Shown here in pieces: positions 11,447-23,754 of a DNA stretch of 64,000 bases. The DNA lies in assembly GCA_026686845.1 (NCBI GenBank), contig JAIVEN010000001.1:32790001-32854000 (forward strand), read 5' to 3'. Source of the DNA: Adenanthera pavonina. Taxonomy: Eukaryota > Streptophyta > Magnoliopsida > Fabales > Fabaceae. The position numbers and the translations under genes were made by a program. Under the pieces are notes generated by a model, which did no database searches, was not told the origin of the DNA, and worked only from the letters and a program-made list of their open reading frames with translations. Each line of letters begins with the position of its first letter. Position 1 is the stretch's first letter.

Positions 11447-13890
11447 ATAGTGGCTAACACCCACAATGAACTTATTCCTACTTGCACTGTTACTGGTTGA
11501 AGAGTGTGCATGGATTATCGTAAGCTAAATGCCGCCATGCTGAAAGATAATTTTCCATTACCTTTCATTGATCAAATGCTTGATAGACTAGCTGGCAAGG
11601 AATTCTTTTGCTTTCTAGATGGATATTCTGGTTACAAGCAAATTGCCATTACTCCAAATGACCAAGAAAATACCACTTTCACTTGTCCTTATGGCACCTT
11701 TACATTTTGAAGGATTCCCTTCGGTTTGTGTAATGCACCGGCAACTTTTCAAAGTTGTATGATGTCCATTTTCTTGGATATGATTGAAAAGACCATGGAG
11801 GTGTTTATGACTTCTCGGTGTTCAGGCATCTTTTGAGGAATGTCTTTACAATCTTGCGAATGTCTTAAAGTGATGTGAAAAAACCAATCTTGTGCTTAAT
11901 TAGGAGAAATGTCACTTCATGGTGCGAGAAGACATTGTATTAGGCCATAAAGTGTCCAAAAATGGCTTGGAAGTTGATAAGGCAAAGATTAAGGTGATTG
12001 AACAACTACCCCCACCTACCAATGTGAAGGGTATTAGGAGTTTTCTTGGCCATGCGAGATTCTATCATCGGTTTATCAAAGACTTTTCCAAGATAGCTAA
12101 GCCTCTATTCCTCTTATTAGAAAGGGATGTGGAATTCAAATTTGATGACAAATGTCTTGAGGCCTTTGAAGAGCCTAAAAGAAGATTAGTAGCAGCACCG
12201 GTCATTGTAACTCCTGATTAGAACCTTCCAATTGATGTCATGTATGATACTAGTGATTTTGCTGTGGGGACTATTTTAGGTCAGAGAAAAGAAAAGATTT
12301 TCCACCCCATATACTATGCTAGCAAAGCTCTTAATGATGCTCAAGAGAACTACACTACCATAGAAAAGGAGATACTAGCCATAGTATTTGCCTTTGGCAA
12401 GTTCCAGCCATATCTTGTTGGTGCTAAGGTAATAGTATTCACTAATCACTCCACCATTAAGTATCTTTTTAGCAAGAAGGAATCTAAGGGACGGTTGATA
12501 AGATGAGTTTTATTGCTGCAAGAGTTTGATCTTGAGATTGTCGACAAGAAAGGCTTTGAAAACCAAGTGGCTGATCATTTGTCAAGATTGGACAGCAATG
12601 CACAAGTTGATGATAAAGGCACTATTCATGAAAAATTTCCTGATAAGCAACTCTTTGCTGTTGATGATGTGGTAGACCCTTGGTATGTTAATATTGTGAA
12701 CTACTTAGCATGTGAAATTACACCACCTGATTTAAAGCTTTACCAGTTGAAGAAATTCCTTCATGAAGTAAAGTATTACATCTGGGATGAACCCTACCTC
12801 TTTAGATGATGTGTTGATTCTTTGATTAGACGGCGTATCCATGAGTATGAGCAACAAGCTATACTTCATGGATGCTATGCTTCTAAATATGGAGGTCACT
12901 TTGGAGGGGAGAAAATAGCTGTCAAGGTGCTTCAATGTGGATTCTATTGGCCAACTCTATTCAAGGACTCTTATGAGTTTGTTTTGAAACGTGATAGATG
13001 TCAAAGAGTTGGAAACATCTCCAGAAGAAATGAAATGCCACTGGCCAACATGCTAAAAGAGGAGTTATTTGATGTTTGGGGGATTGACTTCATGGGACCA
13101 CTTCCCAGATCCTTCAATAATCAATATATTCTAGTGGCAGTAGATTATGTCTTAAATAGGTGAAAGCCACTGCTTGTGTGGCCAATGATGCTAAGATGGT
13201 GATCAAGTTCTTAAAGAAGCACATCTTCACTAGGTTTGTGACTCCACAAGCCATTATCAGTGATGGTGGGACTCATTTTTGTAACAGCCAATTTTGGGCA
13301 CTCTTGAAGAAATCTAGTGTGAAGCACAAGGTAGCTTTTGCCTACCATCCCCAATATAATGGTCAAGCTGAAATTTCAAATCGAGAGATCAAGACCATTC
13401 TTGAAAAGACCGTGGGTGTAACTAGAAGGGATTGGGCTACTAAACTTGACAATGCACTGTGGGCATATCGCACAGCTTATAAAACTCCTATTGGGATGTC
13501 CCCATATCGACTTGTCTTTGGCAAGCCTTGTCACTTACCCATAGAGTTGGAGCATAGTGCTTATTGAGTCATAAAAAAGCTTAATTTTGATCTAAAGGCA
13601 GCTAATGAAAAGAGACTATTGTAGCTGAATGAGCTTGAAGAGTTGTGTCTTAATGCTTATGAAAGCTCAAGGTTGTATAAGGAGAAAACAAAGAGGTTGT
13701 ATGATCAAAAGATTCTGCCCAAAGCATTTATGCCCAGCCAAAAGGTGCTTTTGTACAACTCAAGGCTCAAATTGTTTTTGGACAAGCTCAAATCTAGGTG
13801 GTCCAGACCATTCATTGTGGTTCAAGCACTTCCTCATGGAGTTGTGGAACTCAAAGGAAGCGATGGTGAGAAATTCAAGGTCAATGGCTA
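11447..13890 (+). pseudogene. gypsy pol: reverse transcriptase, RNase H and integrase, disrupted
   Basis: Directly after the CACTA insert the frame resumes with IVANTHNELIPT. Reverse transcriptase motifs are VCMDYRKLN (11505), FCFLDGYSGYKQI (11605) and IPFGLCNAPATFQ (11713). The catalytic MDD box near 11805 is destroyed by loss of about four bases, with another one-base loss near 11824. RNase H follows (YDTSDFAVGTILG, 12240; HPIYYASKALNDAQENYTTIEKE). Integrase has the HHCC region, HYG-like YGGHFGGEK, DVWGIDFMGPLP, IISDGGTHF and NGQAEISNRE, so the D, D and E residues are all present (13085-13385). Stops stand for Trp at 11498, 11901, 12219 and 12504, and TGA for an Arg codon at 11708. A one-base loss near 13155 breaks the integrase frame. 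The C-terminal part ends about 13890 (TAG). Confidence 0.93.
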
Positions 13891-15984
13891 GAGACTAAAG
13901 CACTATTAGGGTGGAAAGGTAGATTATTAAACCTCCACCCTTCACTTGTCAGATCAAAGCTAGTGCTTTGAAGAGTCGGCCTGGCGACTATAAAACTAGC
14001 ACTTCTTGGGATGCAACCCAAGCTCTTCAACTCTTATCTCATTGTTTGTGTTCTTGTTGTGTGCATTATGTAGTAGGTTTTATGTTTGTTCTTAGTTTCA
14101 ATATAGGTAAAGTATGTGTAACTATTTGGAACCCAAAGAGAGCATAAGCATGGCAAAGAGGGAAGAAATGCTAGAGTGGAGCTAGCCTATTAATAGGGGA
14201 GTCCTTAACTCAATCTTCATTTAGCTTCATTTCTGCATATACTGGAAGCAGCCATAGTTTAGAACTAAATTTGAGCAAATTGATGTATGAGCAATATTTG
14301 AACATAAAGAACTGTACATGATTGAAAATTGTTGATCCTAAGTAGTGGAATTGGATAGGTTTTGAAGTTTTTCATATGCTCATTGATGCCATTTTGCTGC
14401 TATCAGAACTGCTTCAAATTTGTATGATGTGGTGGATGTTTTGGGTGCAAAATTCTATGCATGTATGCTACTAAGTATGCTATAACATTAGTATGCTCTA
14501 AGACCATGGTGCATAATTCAGGTCATGGCGAGAGATGCTGCTGGGCCTCGGGTTACACTCATCAAGAATGTTACGCCGTGACTCATATTTACTAGCCGCG
14601 GTGATGATGCTCTCGGGTTGCAGCCAAGCCGTGGCCAATCCATGAGGCCGCGACTTCTTTGTTTTGTTAGTTGCAACCCAAGGGTTAGGGCCGCAGCGCA
14701 CAAGTTGAGGCTATGGTGATCATGCTTACCTGTAATTCTAAATTTCTCTACTAGTGAATTTCGCCGCAGTTACCCAGGACATGCCGCGGTGAAATTGTCC
14801 AATTGTCTCAAAAGACAACCTTTTCTGCATTTCACTTATGAACCCTAACCCAATTTCATTATCTCACATCGCAGTTGCCTCCTAACTCCAGCCTCCCTCT
14901 GTTTCGTATTACCAATTTCTTCTACCCTACACTGTATCTCCCCCTTCCACACAAAATTTCATAGAGCTCTCCACCCATTCTCAAATCCACACGAGCTTTA
15001 CCCCCCCTCTCTCTCTCTCTCGTTCACCCACGCTCTCCTCCTCCATTTGCGAACATGTCCTTTGGCCTCCCTTCTTGTTCCACCATTCAATTCCTCTTCC
15101 CATAACCTCAACCTCTATTCTTGGTGCTCCTCCATCACAACATCTTCCCATTTCACCTTCATTTCTCTCCACCCAACACCTAAGCCTCCACCCCCTTTGG
15201 CCTCTTGCCACACCCTCCCTTATTCTTTCATCTTCTTGGCTCCCATTCGCAGTGTGGCCACCACCGTGGGCTCGTGGTTGAGATTAGCACTCCCTTTTGA
15301 GAGTTGGCTCATCACTACTACCTCTGAAGGCCTGAGATCCCGTCATGAACATCGTACCTCCTCTTACTCACGTTGGTAAGGTCACTGTGCCTCTATTGTG
15401 ATTATATGTAAGGCTATTGTGTGGTTGGCTATTCTGAATGTTGCCTGAGTTAGGTTAAATTTCATTTGTCAATGGAATGTCAACATAGAAAATTCTTGGA
15501 AAGCTAGTGATTGGGTCATCAAGTCTAGTCTATCTTAGAACAACTTGTGCTATATAATGATTAAGACTAATTAGGTCACTTGGGTCTGCCACAATTGCTT
15601 TGCCTGATAACTTTGTCAACTGGTGGGACCTTGTAGTTGTAATTATGTTGCATAAGGGGTTCACTTTTGTTCCTGTGGTCTCGAGTCTTAGTGTCCAGCA
15701 TATTTATGTACATGTTTCACCTCTTATGCCTTGTGATGTTGTGGTCACCTGATGATTGTTATTTCCAGTAGTGGTCCCATATGGTTATGGCTTACGGCTA
15801 TTGGTAGTGTTGTTAATAGGTTGTTAGTGCATTATTTTGTTAGCTTGTGGGTCAAGGTGTTTGTTTGTCTCTTGTGAAAGTTCTTCTATCACGTAAGTCG
15901 TTGTAGCATCTAGGGGAGCTCTTGTCCTAAACTTTTGTTTGTACTTTTGTTTTTTGTTGGGCTGGCTATCCTTTTATCTGCCCA
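13891..15984 (+). other. gypsy spacer between integrase and the env-position ORF
   Basis: This is non-coding sequence of the retrotransposon. It has the usual block after integrase in Athila-like elements (ACTTCTTGGGATGCAACCCA near 14002). A GC-richer stretch from 14500 to 14800 has repeated CCGCGG or GCCGCG motifs, and a CT-rich leader-like segment lies at 14870-15380. Open frames in the CT-rich part (for example 15047-15379) have Ser/Pro/Leu composition and no recognisable domain, so I do not call them genes. Typical elements of this group place a spliced or internal-promoter leader for the 3' ORF here; that is inference. Confidence 0.55.
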
Positions 15985-16900
15985 TGGGTGATTTCTTTGC
16001 AAGTATGGCTCACACTAAAAGGGCTAGTCAGCAACAAGTTGAACTTCCACCTTAGCCTAAACAGCAAGAAGAAGATGAAGACATGGACCCAGAAAAGCCC
16101 GGCCACTAATTTATAAAAAATACTTTCCTTATGGCCTCAATATACCATTATGGGAGGGGCTACAGTCCTACAAATTTAGTCTCTTGGCTGGGGAAAAGAA
16201 AGGAGGTTCTACTACCCTCATCCGGGAGTTCTGTGCATAAGCATAAAAACACACCTCCTTGACATGCAAGGTGCGGGGAAAATGGGTTGAGATTTTAAAG
16301 GCAATCATTCAAGCATTCTTTTACCTCCCCATTGTGACAAACTGCTGGTACAAATACTTCTCTGAGCACCCTAAAGAAGTGCCCTTCTAGGAGATTGCTG
16401 AGCTGATCACCTTGCCTAGCCGAGCTCATTAGCACATTGTAGATGGAACCCTTCGTCACATCAAGCATGCTCACTTGCACATAACTATGTGATATTGGCT
16501 ACATTTCACATACAATAATTTGATACCGGTGACACATTTGAGTGACGCCACATAGGAGAGGGTCCTCTCATATACCTCTTCATGCGAGGAGAACCGATAG
16601 ATACTGCCTAACTCATCTTTGACTATTTGAGGAATTCGATCACTAAATCTCATTTACCTATTAGGTTTCCTCATTTAATCAACGGGCTATGCTTTCAAGC
16701 TGGAGTGGCCCCAAGGCAAGGTAACGAGCTCTTCCTGTATAAACATGAGTTTCAATATGACTCCATTAAGGTAGCCGACAAAGTAGAGCCTGGAGAGAGC
16801 AACTATAGGATGAGCCCATGGCCCCAATTGATTAGCCTACACCGTTGTCGCCTGCTGAAGAGTACACGCTATAGCGATTATTTATGATGACGTAGCAAGT
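15985..16900 (+). pseudogene. Env-position ORF of the gypsy element (putative plant transposon domain), disrupted
   Basis: An ATG at 15985 starts an Ala/Lys/Gln-rich and acidic head (MAHTKRASQQQVE, then EEDEDMDPEKPGH). Shifting frame, the sequence then reads IYKKYFPYGLNIPLWEG, LIREFCA, VRGKWVEI, FYLPIVTNCWYKYFSEHP, WLHFTYNNLIPVTHLSDAT and a final INGLCFQAGVA. These blocks resemble the 'putative plant transposon protein' domain found in ORFs of Athila/Tat retrotransposons. Stops replace probable Trp codons at 16490-16492 (TM-stop-YWLHF) and 16553-16555 (DAT-stop-ERV), and others interrupt the frame. I see no signal peptide or membrane anchor that would support a true envelope function. Family match moderate, function unknown. 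Confidence 0.6.
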
Positions 16901-17453
16901 CCATCAGGATGCCCAGCACATAAGTACCACTCAAACTAGAATGGGTCGGAATATCCAGAGGTTGGCACAACATATACAGGTAGTTCTATCCCTCAAGGAG
17001 GAGGCTGGGTCCTCAGACCCCATGGACACGACTGGTGCATAAGATCCAACGGAGGATAGCTAGTTTAGAGCTTTTCCTTTGTATTATGATGTTTTGCCAT
17101 TTGTCTAGAACTCTTGTTAGTTATCTTTATGCTATCTTTCATGTAGTGTTGCCTTAGCTTTGTGGACATCTTCCCTATACTTTTATTTTTCTTAGCACTT
17201 TTATTTAACTTTTTTGGTACACTTGTTGTCTCAAACTGCTACAGTTATCCTTTTATAAGTGAATGATATAGTTGAGACATCTTTTGCATTGTTTTGTTAC
17301 TACTTTCCTTGCATTGGCATATTCTTTTTATCCCTCTCTTGCAGTTTTATCTGGTTGTGTTGAGATGCTATTAGAGAGATGCCCCTCATTTTACTCCGGT
17401 GTATTGGTCCTGACATTGAGGACAATGCCGAATTTAAGTTTGGGGGTGAGGGA

Positions 17454-20434
17454 TGTTACTTTTGTTCTTTTTAGGCTGAATTGATGTAATTTTAAACTTT
17501 TACCATTACTTGTTCTCTTTTTGAAATCCTACTTTGATCTAGATTGTTGAGTTATCTTTCCAATTGAATGCATGAATCTAATGATTGAGGGTTGCATAGA
17601 TTATAAATTGCACATGAAGGGTATGTAATGTTTGTAACTACTTGAATTGCAATATCAATTTCTTGTTTGCTGGTGATTTTGAAGAAAATTCTTGCGCACA
17701 ATAATTGGGGAATAATTTGAATACTTGTATTAAGAAGAAATCGTAGCAAGTTGATGCGCATAGTTTGTCTAAATATCATTACTCTAGAACCTATCTTGGA
17801 ATCCCTTGAGGTGAATCAATAACTTCATATATTTTTGGGAAATGATTTGGGCATTCTTTAAAATATGTTTGGGCCTTTCAAACCTACCCTTTATGTATAT
17901 TTATCCGCTTGAACCACTCTTTGAGCCTTATCTTGAAAAACCATGTGAAAATTTCTTTTTGGACCTACATTTGAACCCTAACCCATATAACTTGAAAAAC
18001 CATGAACTACCCTTAGTCTTGAGATAAATGATAAGTCATTTGTGCTATAGGAAATTATGGTGTAGGAAGTGTATATTGCAATGTATTGTTGAATTTGGGT
18101 GTGGGCAATGTAAGGTGAGTATCATGTAACCTATTTGCTCTCAAAAAAAAATCAATAAGTGCAAATATCACCTTACGAGATAAGTTTGGGGGAGTTACTT
18201 GGCTTCATGTAATAAGCATCAAAATGTGAAGTGAGGAAGAGTGGTGGTTTGTAATGTGTCATTTATCTTAAGATATTTGAAGTCCCTCTTTCCCTTTTAT
18301 TTCAATAAGCCATCAACCCTGGCCACACTACAAGCTTAAAAGTCCCATTGATCTTAGAGTTACATGGTGTTTATCTTATAAGTGGAGAGGAAGGAAGAGG
18401 TTAGGTATATGAAGTGTTGATGTTAAGGCATATTGGAGTGTTGCTTTCGATCTTGATACTTGCAAGAAAGTTGTTCTTTGATTAACCACACACACACACT
18501 CTTTGGAATTGTTAGAAAACTGGTTATTGGGTTGGAAGTCACATAGCTATGGTCATTTAACTCATTCCTATGTTGTTTATCATTGCACTTGGTAAGGGGA
18601 AAGTTCATGCCACCATAATAATTAGATAATTCATGCAATCTAGCTGGTTTTCCTACTTTAGTTAACTCGAAGATGAGTAATTGTTTAAGTTTGAGAGGTG
18701 TGTTAACCATACTGAATTACATCTTTTTAGCACATTTTCCTTGAATTATGCATGCATATTTGTCCATACTAAACACCTAGGATAGGAAAATGTTCAATGT
18801 AACCCTAATAATGCATGATAGTATGTTTTTGCCCTATTATGCATTATTTTGCTCTCAATTGGATTCCATGGTAGATTATGAATTCTCATCTTTGTTGCAG
18901 GCCTCATAGGGAGAACAGTGGAGCGACCAAGCCTCTTTTCTAGAGCTAAGAGACCAAGATAAGAAAGAGACCTTGTACCTTGAGAAAAATCTAAGAAGAA
19001 GGAAGTAAGGAATGGAGTAAGATTCAGAAGCATCTTAGGCCGCGGCTTGAGCATGTGAAGTTGCGGCTTGAGCCAAACAGAGATTGACGAAGCCATGGCA
19101 TATGAAGTTGAAGCCACAGCCTGAATCTCATGAAAACGCACAAAGCCACTGCTTGGAACAGTCCATCGCCGCACCACACCTTCATCAGCAAAACACAAAG
19201 CTTCATTTTGATAAAGAAACTCGAGGGTATTGGGATATATTTGAGCTCCTGCAACTAGGGCACGAATCTAGACATTTTGGAAGGGTTTGGAGGCTTTGGA
19301 TGTGCTAGGGTTTGGGCTCTTGGAGGAGATTGAAGCTAGGGCTTGGAGCATTGAAGAGATTTGAGCTTCCTTCTTTGGTTTTCTTTCATCTCCTCCTTCC
19401 TTTCCTTACTTGTGTTTAATGATTGTAATGATTTAGATATATTTTCTTATAGTTCTGTTGAACATAAGTGGCTAGTTGCTTCATTTCTAGGATTATTTTG
19501 AACCTTTGTATGGATTAAATGTTCAACTCTCCTTTATATTTATGATTAATGTTACATTTATGCTGATTTAGCTCTATTCTTAATGCTTCTTATTGTTTGG
19601 CCACTAATAAGATTGTCTTCTTCACTTAAGTGATACTTGAGAAAGCTAGATTAAGTAGAGAACTTAAGTTAGGTCATGTGACAACTTGAATCTTGCCTGG
19701 TTGAGTGGAGAGTTTTGTTAGTGGAGTAGATATATACTCACTAACCTCATATAGTCACTTTAGGATTTGAATTGAAATAGGTAGTTTAATTAATTAGTTA
19801 AGAGATTAATTAATTAATTAATTAAACTAAACACTTATTTGGACACTCAAGAGAGCACATATAGGTAAATCAATATCCTGACTAACATAATTTAGCATTA
19901 AGAGCAAATGTAAAGGAGTTTAATTGAGTATTTATGAAATACAAGTGGGATAAATAATCCTAGATCTCTTTGTATTCCTAAAGTCCTTAGTCATCCTTGT
20001 TGCTTTTTTTATATACTTCCTCTGGTCCTTAATATAAGACCATTTTAAACGAATCACGCAAATTAAGAAGAATAGTTAAAACTAATTAACTACCTCGATT
20101 TCTCCAAAAATCCCAACATTTTTTCAAAACTACCCTGATTTAATCTCTTTCTCTTTCTCTTTGGATACATTAAATAGGGGCATTTTTAGAAATGTATAAT
20201 AAATATCACCTCATATATTGTGAAGGGTTTTATATTCAGGACAAAGGTAAAAGCTCCTATATATAGGACCAGAGGGAGTACTTTTCTACCCTTTTATTAT
20301 TTATTTAAATAGTGAACCATTTAGTTGTCTTACTCAAATTAATTGAAAATGCGATGTCTAATGTTTAATCACTTTGCCCATCACTTTACTATTACCTAGG
20401 CCTGTACGCTTGCGATGTAACCTTGTGGCGAACA
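17454..20434 (+). repeat. Putative 3' LTR of the gypsy element
   Basis: A purine-rich tract AAGTTTGGGGGTGAGGGA (17436-17453) of the kind that primes plus-strand synthesis in Athila-like elements is followed directly by TGTTAC, an acceptable LTR start. A second similar tract lies at 18181 (AAGTTTGGGGGAG), so the true start could be later. The region is non-coding, with CCGCGG-type GC islands near 19040. It ends plausibly at GCGAACA (20428-20434), after which the sequence character changes. The length of about 2.7 kb without the MITE is long. Without the 5' LTR neither boundary can be proved. Confidence 0.4.
20016..20278. mobile_element. Stowaway-type (Tc1/mariner) MITE within the gypsy LTR
   Basis: The ends are CTTCCTCTGGTCCTTAATAT and the complement of TATATAGGACCAGAGGGAG, flanked by the dinucleotide TA on both sides (20014-20015 and 20279-20280). 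The 263-bp size, TA target and CTCCCTCYG-type ends are those of Stowaway-like MITEs. A related copy lies inverted at 44296. It has no coding capacity. Confidence 0.88.
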
Positions 20435-21972
20435 GTAGGTTGAATATTTTCTTCGGGTGTCTCTGTCATTTTCCTTCATAAGATGATTTATAACACAAAT
20501 AAATAAACACAAATAAAATTACTTATCCATGAAACAAAATTAATAGCATAAATGAATGATAAAGCAAGAAACAATATAAAATTTTGAATCTAAGACTATG
20601 AAAAGTAACAAGAATCAAACTCATGTGTCTCTGACTTCCTTAACATTTTTCCTTAAACAAAAGAAATTCTTCCATGATTCTATTTTTGGTACTGATGGAA
20701 TCCACTTCACAAATGTATCATTTAAAAGGGAAAATTGTAGGCCAATTAGCTACATTTTGATACATTTCTATACAATTCTTCTGAAAGCACCCTGCCAAAA
20801 AGAAGCTTGTAAACTATATTTTGATGCCAAAACTGAAGTTTAATACTTCCATTAATTGTAAAGAGAATTAGCTAATAAAAAAAACTTTGGCCAAATTAAA
20901 ACACTAATACAAAAAACTATGGTTGAAACTAAAAAGTAAAACTAAAAACTAGAGAGGTCAGAGAGGAAGGACATTCACATTTGTTTACTTCTTCCTCTAC
21001 GTACTTGCCAAATAAAAACACACAGAAAAGCACAAAGCACTTTTTGAAAAATGAAGATATGATTTGAACAAAAATCTTCAATTGTAGTCAACCAGTATAT
21101 AGACCAACAATTTTTACTTAAAATGAACAAGCATTGTTTCACTATTACAATAAATTTCATCATATGGATTTTGGCAATAAAGGTTGATCAAGATGCTTAG
21201 AGCAACAAGAGATGTAAAACAAGGGAGATAGCATATGGATATCATTTTAGTCTTTGCAATAAATCTTGAAATCTTAGTAATTTGGACTATAGAGAGTTTG
21301 TGATGCATATAAAGCATATAGATAAAAAACCCACACCTTATAGAAAGAAAATGAAATCAAGCAAAAGAACGGAAGCAAAAGGGGCAGAAGAACATACCTT
21401 AGACGACGAAATGTTAGACCAAAGCTTACAAAGGATAGAGGCACAAAAGCTCGAGCTCACTGGGACTGTCACAGCTACAGACCCACGACACGAACTCGAC
21501 GAGGAGAAGTTGGGACGAGATGATGGTGAACCTGGGACGACGCAATGAGATCAGAAGGCTAGAAGCTGCAACTACGGTTGTGAGAGAGATCAAGCATTGG
21601 GAAGTTAGGGTTTGTTCAAGTGTTTTCTTTTGTGGCTAGAACAAAGGAGAAGAGTTAAGATTTGATTTTGAGCTGAAGCTAAAGACTGGAAGTCAGACAC
21701 TTGAGACTTGATTTTGAGCTGAAAACGACATCATTTAAGTGTCTCGATTATAAAAAAATAATAATAAACATACAATACATATACATGGGTCGAGACAAGG
21801 ACAGGCATGTCCTTGCCCGTTGCTCGTATCGGCCCGATCCCCATGTAGCTTGTGTTTCACTTCTATTTTGTTTTCCTCTTCCTTTTCTCTTTCTAAATTC
21901 GCCGAGTAGTACCAGGCACACCGGGCATGCGGGCACCTTGAACACCCCTACCTCGACTTGTGCACCTATTTT
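20435..21972. other. Unassigned region with a leader-like segment on the minus strand
   Basis: No intact gene is visible. On the minus strand, about 21640 down to 21395 is GC-richer and reads like a plant 5' leader exon (AACCCTAA, then CT-rich sequence) ending in a good splice donor, CTAAG|GTATGTT, at about 21395. Near 21935-21955 the sequence GGGCACCTTGAACACCCCTA resembles the end of a hAT-type MITE, but I found no matching left end. The rest (20440-21290) is AT-rich with no recognised element. Confidence 0.35.
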
Positions 21973-21977
21973 CCAAA

Positions 21978-22163
21978 TAGGGAAAATTGGGTTTTGAGAT
22001 AAAAAAAAAATAAGATATTTGGTTTTTAGTACCAAGTTAAATTTTTCTAAAAAAAAATCAATTCTAGGTTCAAAAATTTTTATTCTCACCCCAAAAAAGT
22101 CATCTTAGATTGGAAAATCCAAATATCTTTACTTTTTTTAGTCCTAAAACCCAATTATCCCTT
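21978..22163. mobile_element. Short foldback MITE with CCAAA target duplication
   Basis: The left arm begins TAGGGAAAATTGGGTTTTGAG and the right arm, read on the minus strand, begins AAGGGATAATTGGGTTTTAGG. Similarity continues through AAGATATTTGG on both arms, about 55 bases each. CCAAA stands directly outside both ends (21973-21977 and 22164-22168). The whole 186 bp could fold as a hairpin. The superfamily is uncertain. Confidence 0.7.
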
Positions 22164-22614
22164 CCAAATATTCAACTCGCCGGTCCTAAACATGCTCACG
22201 TTCTCCCGATACTGACTCTAGCTTTTCTCCCACTTCCTTTTAAGTGCTTCATGAAATCCCATGTAGAAAACTTTGCTCCACGTTTGTTGCTCCTCAATCA
22301 CAGCATCTTAATCATACTTAGTGGAGCCATAAAAATGATTAGGCTTTTTTTTTTAAAGCCTAATATAAATGAATTTATAAGAGAAAGTAAACTGGGTCTA
22401 ACTAGAACCATTTGGATCTTTTAATATGGGCTTTAAAAGATTAATCATGCTTAGCCTAAATATTTTTTTTTATTTTTAGGCCAAATAATAATCATTTTTC
22501 ATTTTATTTTTGTTATATTTACTAAACAATATTTCTCTCTCTCTCTCTTTTTTTGTGTTTTTGCCATTAACAAATCTTATAAAGAAATTGACAGATCAAA
22601 GTTTAAAATCGAGA

Positions 22615-23660
22615 TATGTCAATAATAGATGATAAGTAAACCCTTATGGAATCAATCCAAAGAACCCACTTGAAACGAATGACACTCGGATCGTTGCAAT
22701 TGCAACGAACACGAAAACTGAAAAATAGAAACAGCAAGAAGAAAACACAAAAGATATGTTGGTCGAGGTGAATTAGAACCCAAGAGAACCGGTCTCTTGA
22801 ACCCTAGTTTTGATGACGCCACAAGGAAGGACCAATTCCTTAATAAGTCGTAGTTTGCTCTAACACTTAAAGAACGCAAGAGAAACAAACTCTAAAATTC
22901 TATTCATCAAATCTCTAAAATGTACATAATAGTTAGCCTTAAATAGGTAAGGTAAAATCTAACCTAATAAGTCTAGAAATCCTAATTAATTTGGACTCAA
23001 GTAATCCTAATATGATTAGAAGATTTTATGCCCAAATAACACTATTATTGGAACTAGAAAACTAGTAAATTAAAATCCTAAAATAAAATAACGAAAATTC
23101 ATAAGAAAATAATAAAAATAAGACCTAAGCCCTCATAAACATGCCACCACATTAATGAAATCACATGTTTGGCACATGTTTGGGCTTTATTAATTAACAA
23201 AGTTCAGCCCATAATTAATAAAAATGAAAATAGTACTAATTAGGCCCATTAATCCTCAAGTCACATGCTCTTTAAAAGAGTCACATGTTGGGCTTGATTT
23301 TGGGCTTAAATCTAAACTTCTATATATGATAACATAATCATGTCATTATTGTGCTCTTGGGCTTCAAATTCAGTTAAGTGCAAAGGCTCCATCTCAAGTT
23401 GTTTGTTGATCACACCACTCAAGGCCTCTTTCATTGCCTTAACTCTTGATCTCGTCATTGGGCCTCACATGCCTTGTAATGGATCAACTGTCTTCCACTT
23501 TTGGATTACATGTTTAGCCTCATTTTCTCCAATGTCTTGAGCTTGCTCCATACTTGCATCAATAGATCATCTTTTACCAATGATAGTTGGATTGAGTAGA
23601 AGAAACTTGATTTTCTTTAAGTAAAGCCTAAGGTTGTAACATTATACATCGAAAAAGTCA
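22615..23660 (-). mobile_element. gypsy pol end plus LTR, fragment (copy 1)
   Basis: Read on the minus strand from 23660, the sequence has a pol C-terminal tail (VIQKWKTVDPLQ, then GPMTRSRVKAMKEALSGVI, about 23520-23400) typical of Ty3/gypsy polyproteins. It is followed by a long non-coding LTR-type region with repeated CATGTG/CACATG sequences and a TATTTAAGGC promoter-like site near 22950. The segment near 22700-22640 ends in GTTTCAAGTGGG. The same order and sequence occur on the plus strand at 44930-46015. Stops (for example GM-stop-GPMTRS) show it is dead. Boundaries are approximate. Confidence 0.7.
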
Positions 23661-23754
23661 TGTTTGAAGGGCTATTTCTAATTGGATCTGACACTACTCA
23701 AATATGACCCAATAATATGGAATATCGAATAGTTGTATAAAAAAAACAATGTTT

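Larger units (their letters stand above)
1..20434 (+). mobile_element. Ty3/gypsy (Athila-like) retrotransposon, decayed, 5' part outside the window, split by a CACTA element
   Basis: The domain order reverse transcriptase, RNase H, integrase, then a further ORF and a purine tract followed by a long LTR-like region is that of Ty3/gypsy elements with an env-position ORF (Athila/Tat group). The element enters the window inside pol, so its 5' LTR, primer binding site, gag and protease are off the left edge. Pol is interrupted at 384-11443 by a CACTA transposon; removing that insert and one copy of its 3-bp target duplication restores a continuous reading through the reverse transcriptase. Many in-frame stops and small deletions make it non-functional. 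The right end near 20434 is inferred from an LTR-end-like GCGAACA and cannot be proved without the 5' LTR. Superfamily assignment is strong; the lineage name is a family-level inference. Confidence 0.75.

Noticed and set aside
15047..15379. 110-codon Ser/Pro-rich open frame in the gypsy spacer
   Set aside because: It follows from CT-rich leader composition, with overlapping frames on both strands equally open; not supported as a gene.
21282..21548. 88-codon plus-strand open frame, hydrophilic and acidic
   Set aside because: It is the complement of a leader-like block on the other strand and lacks any recognisable domain or splice context; coding status unsupported.
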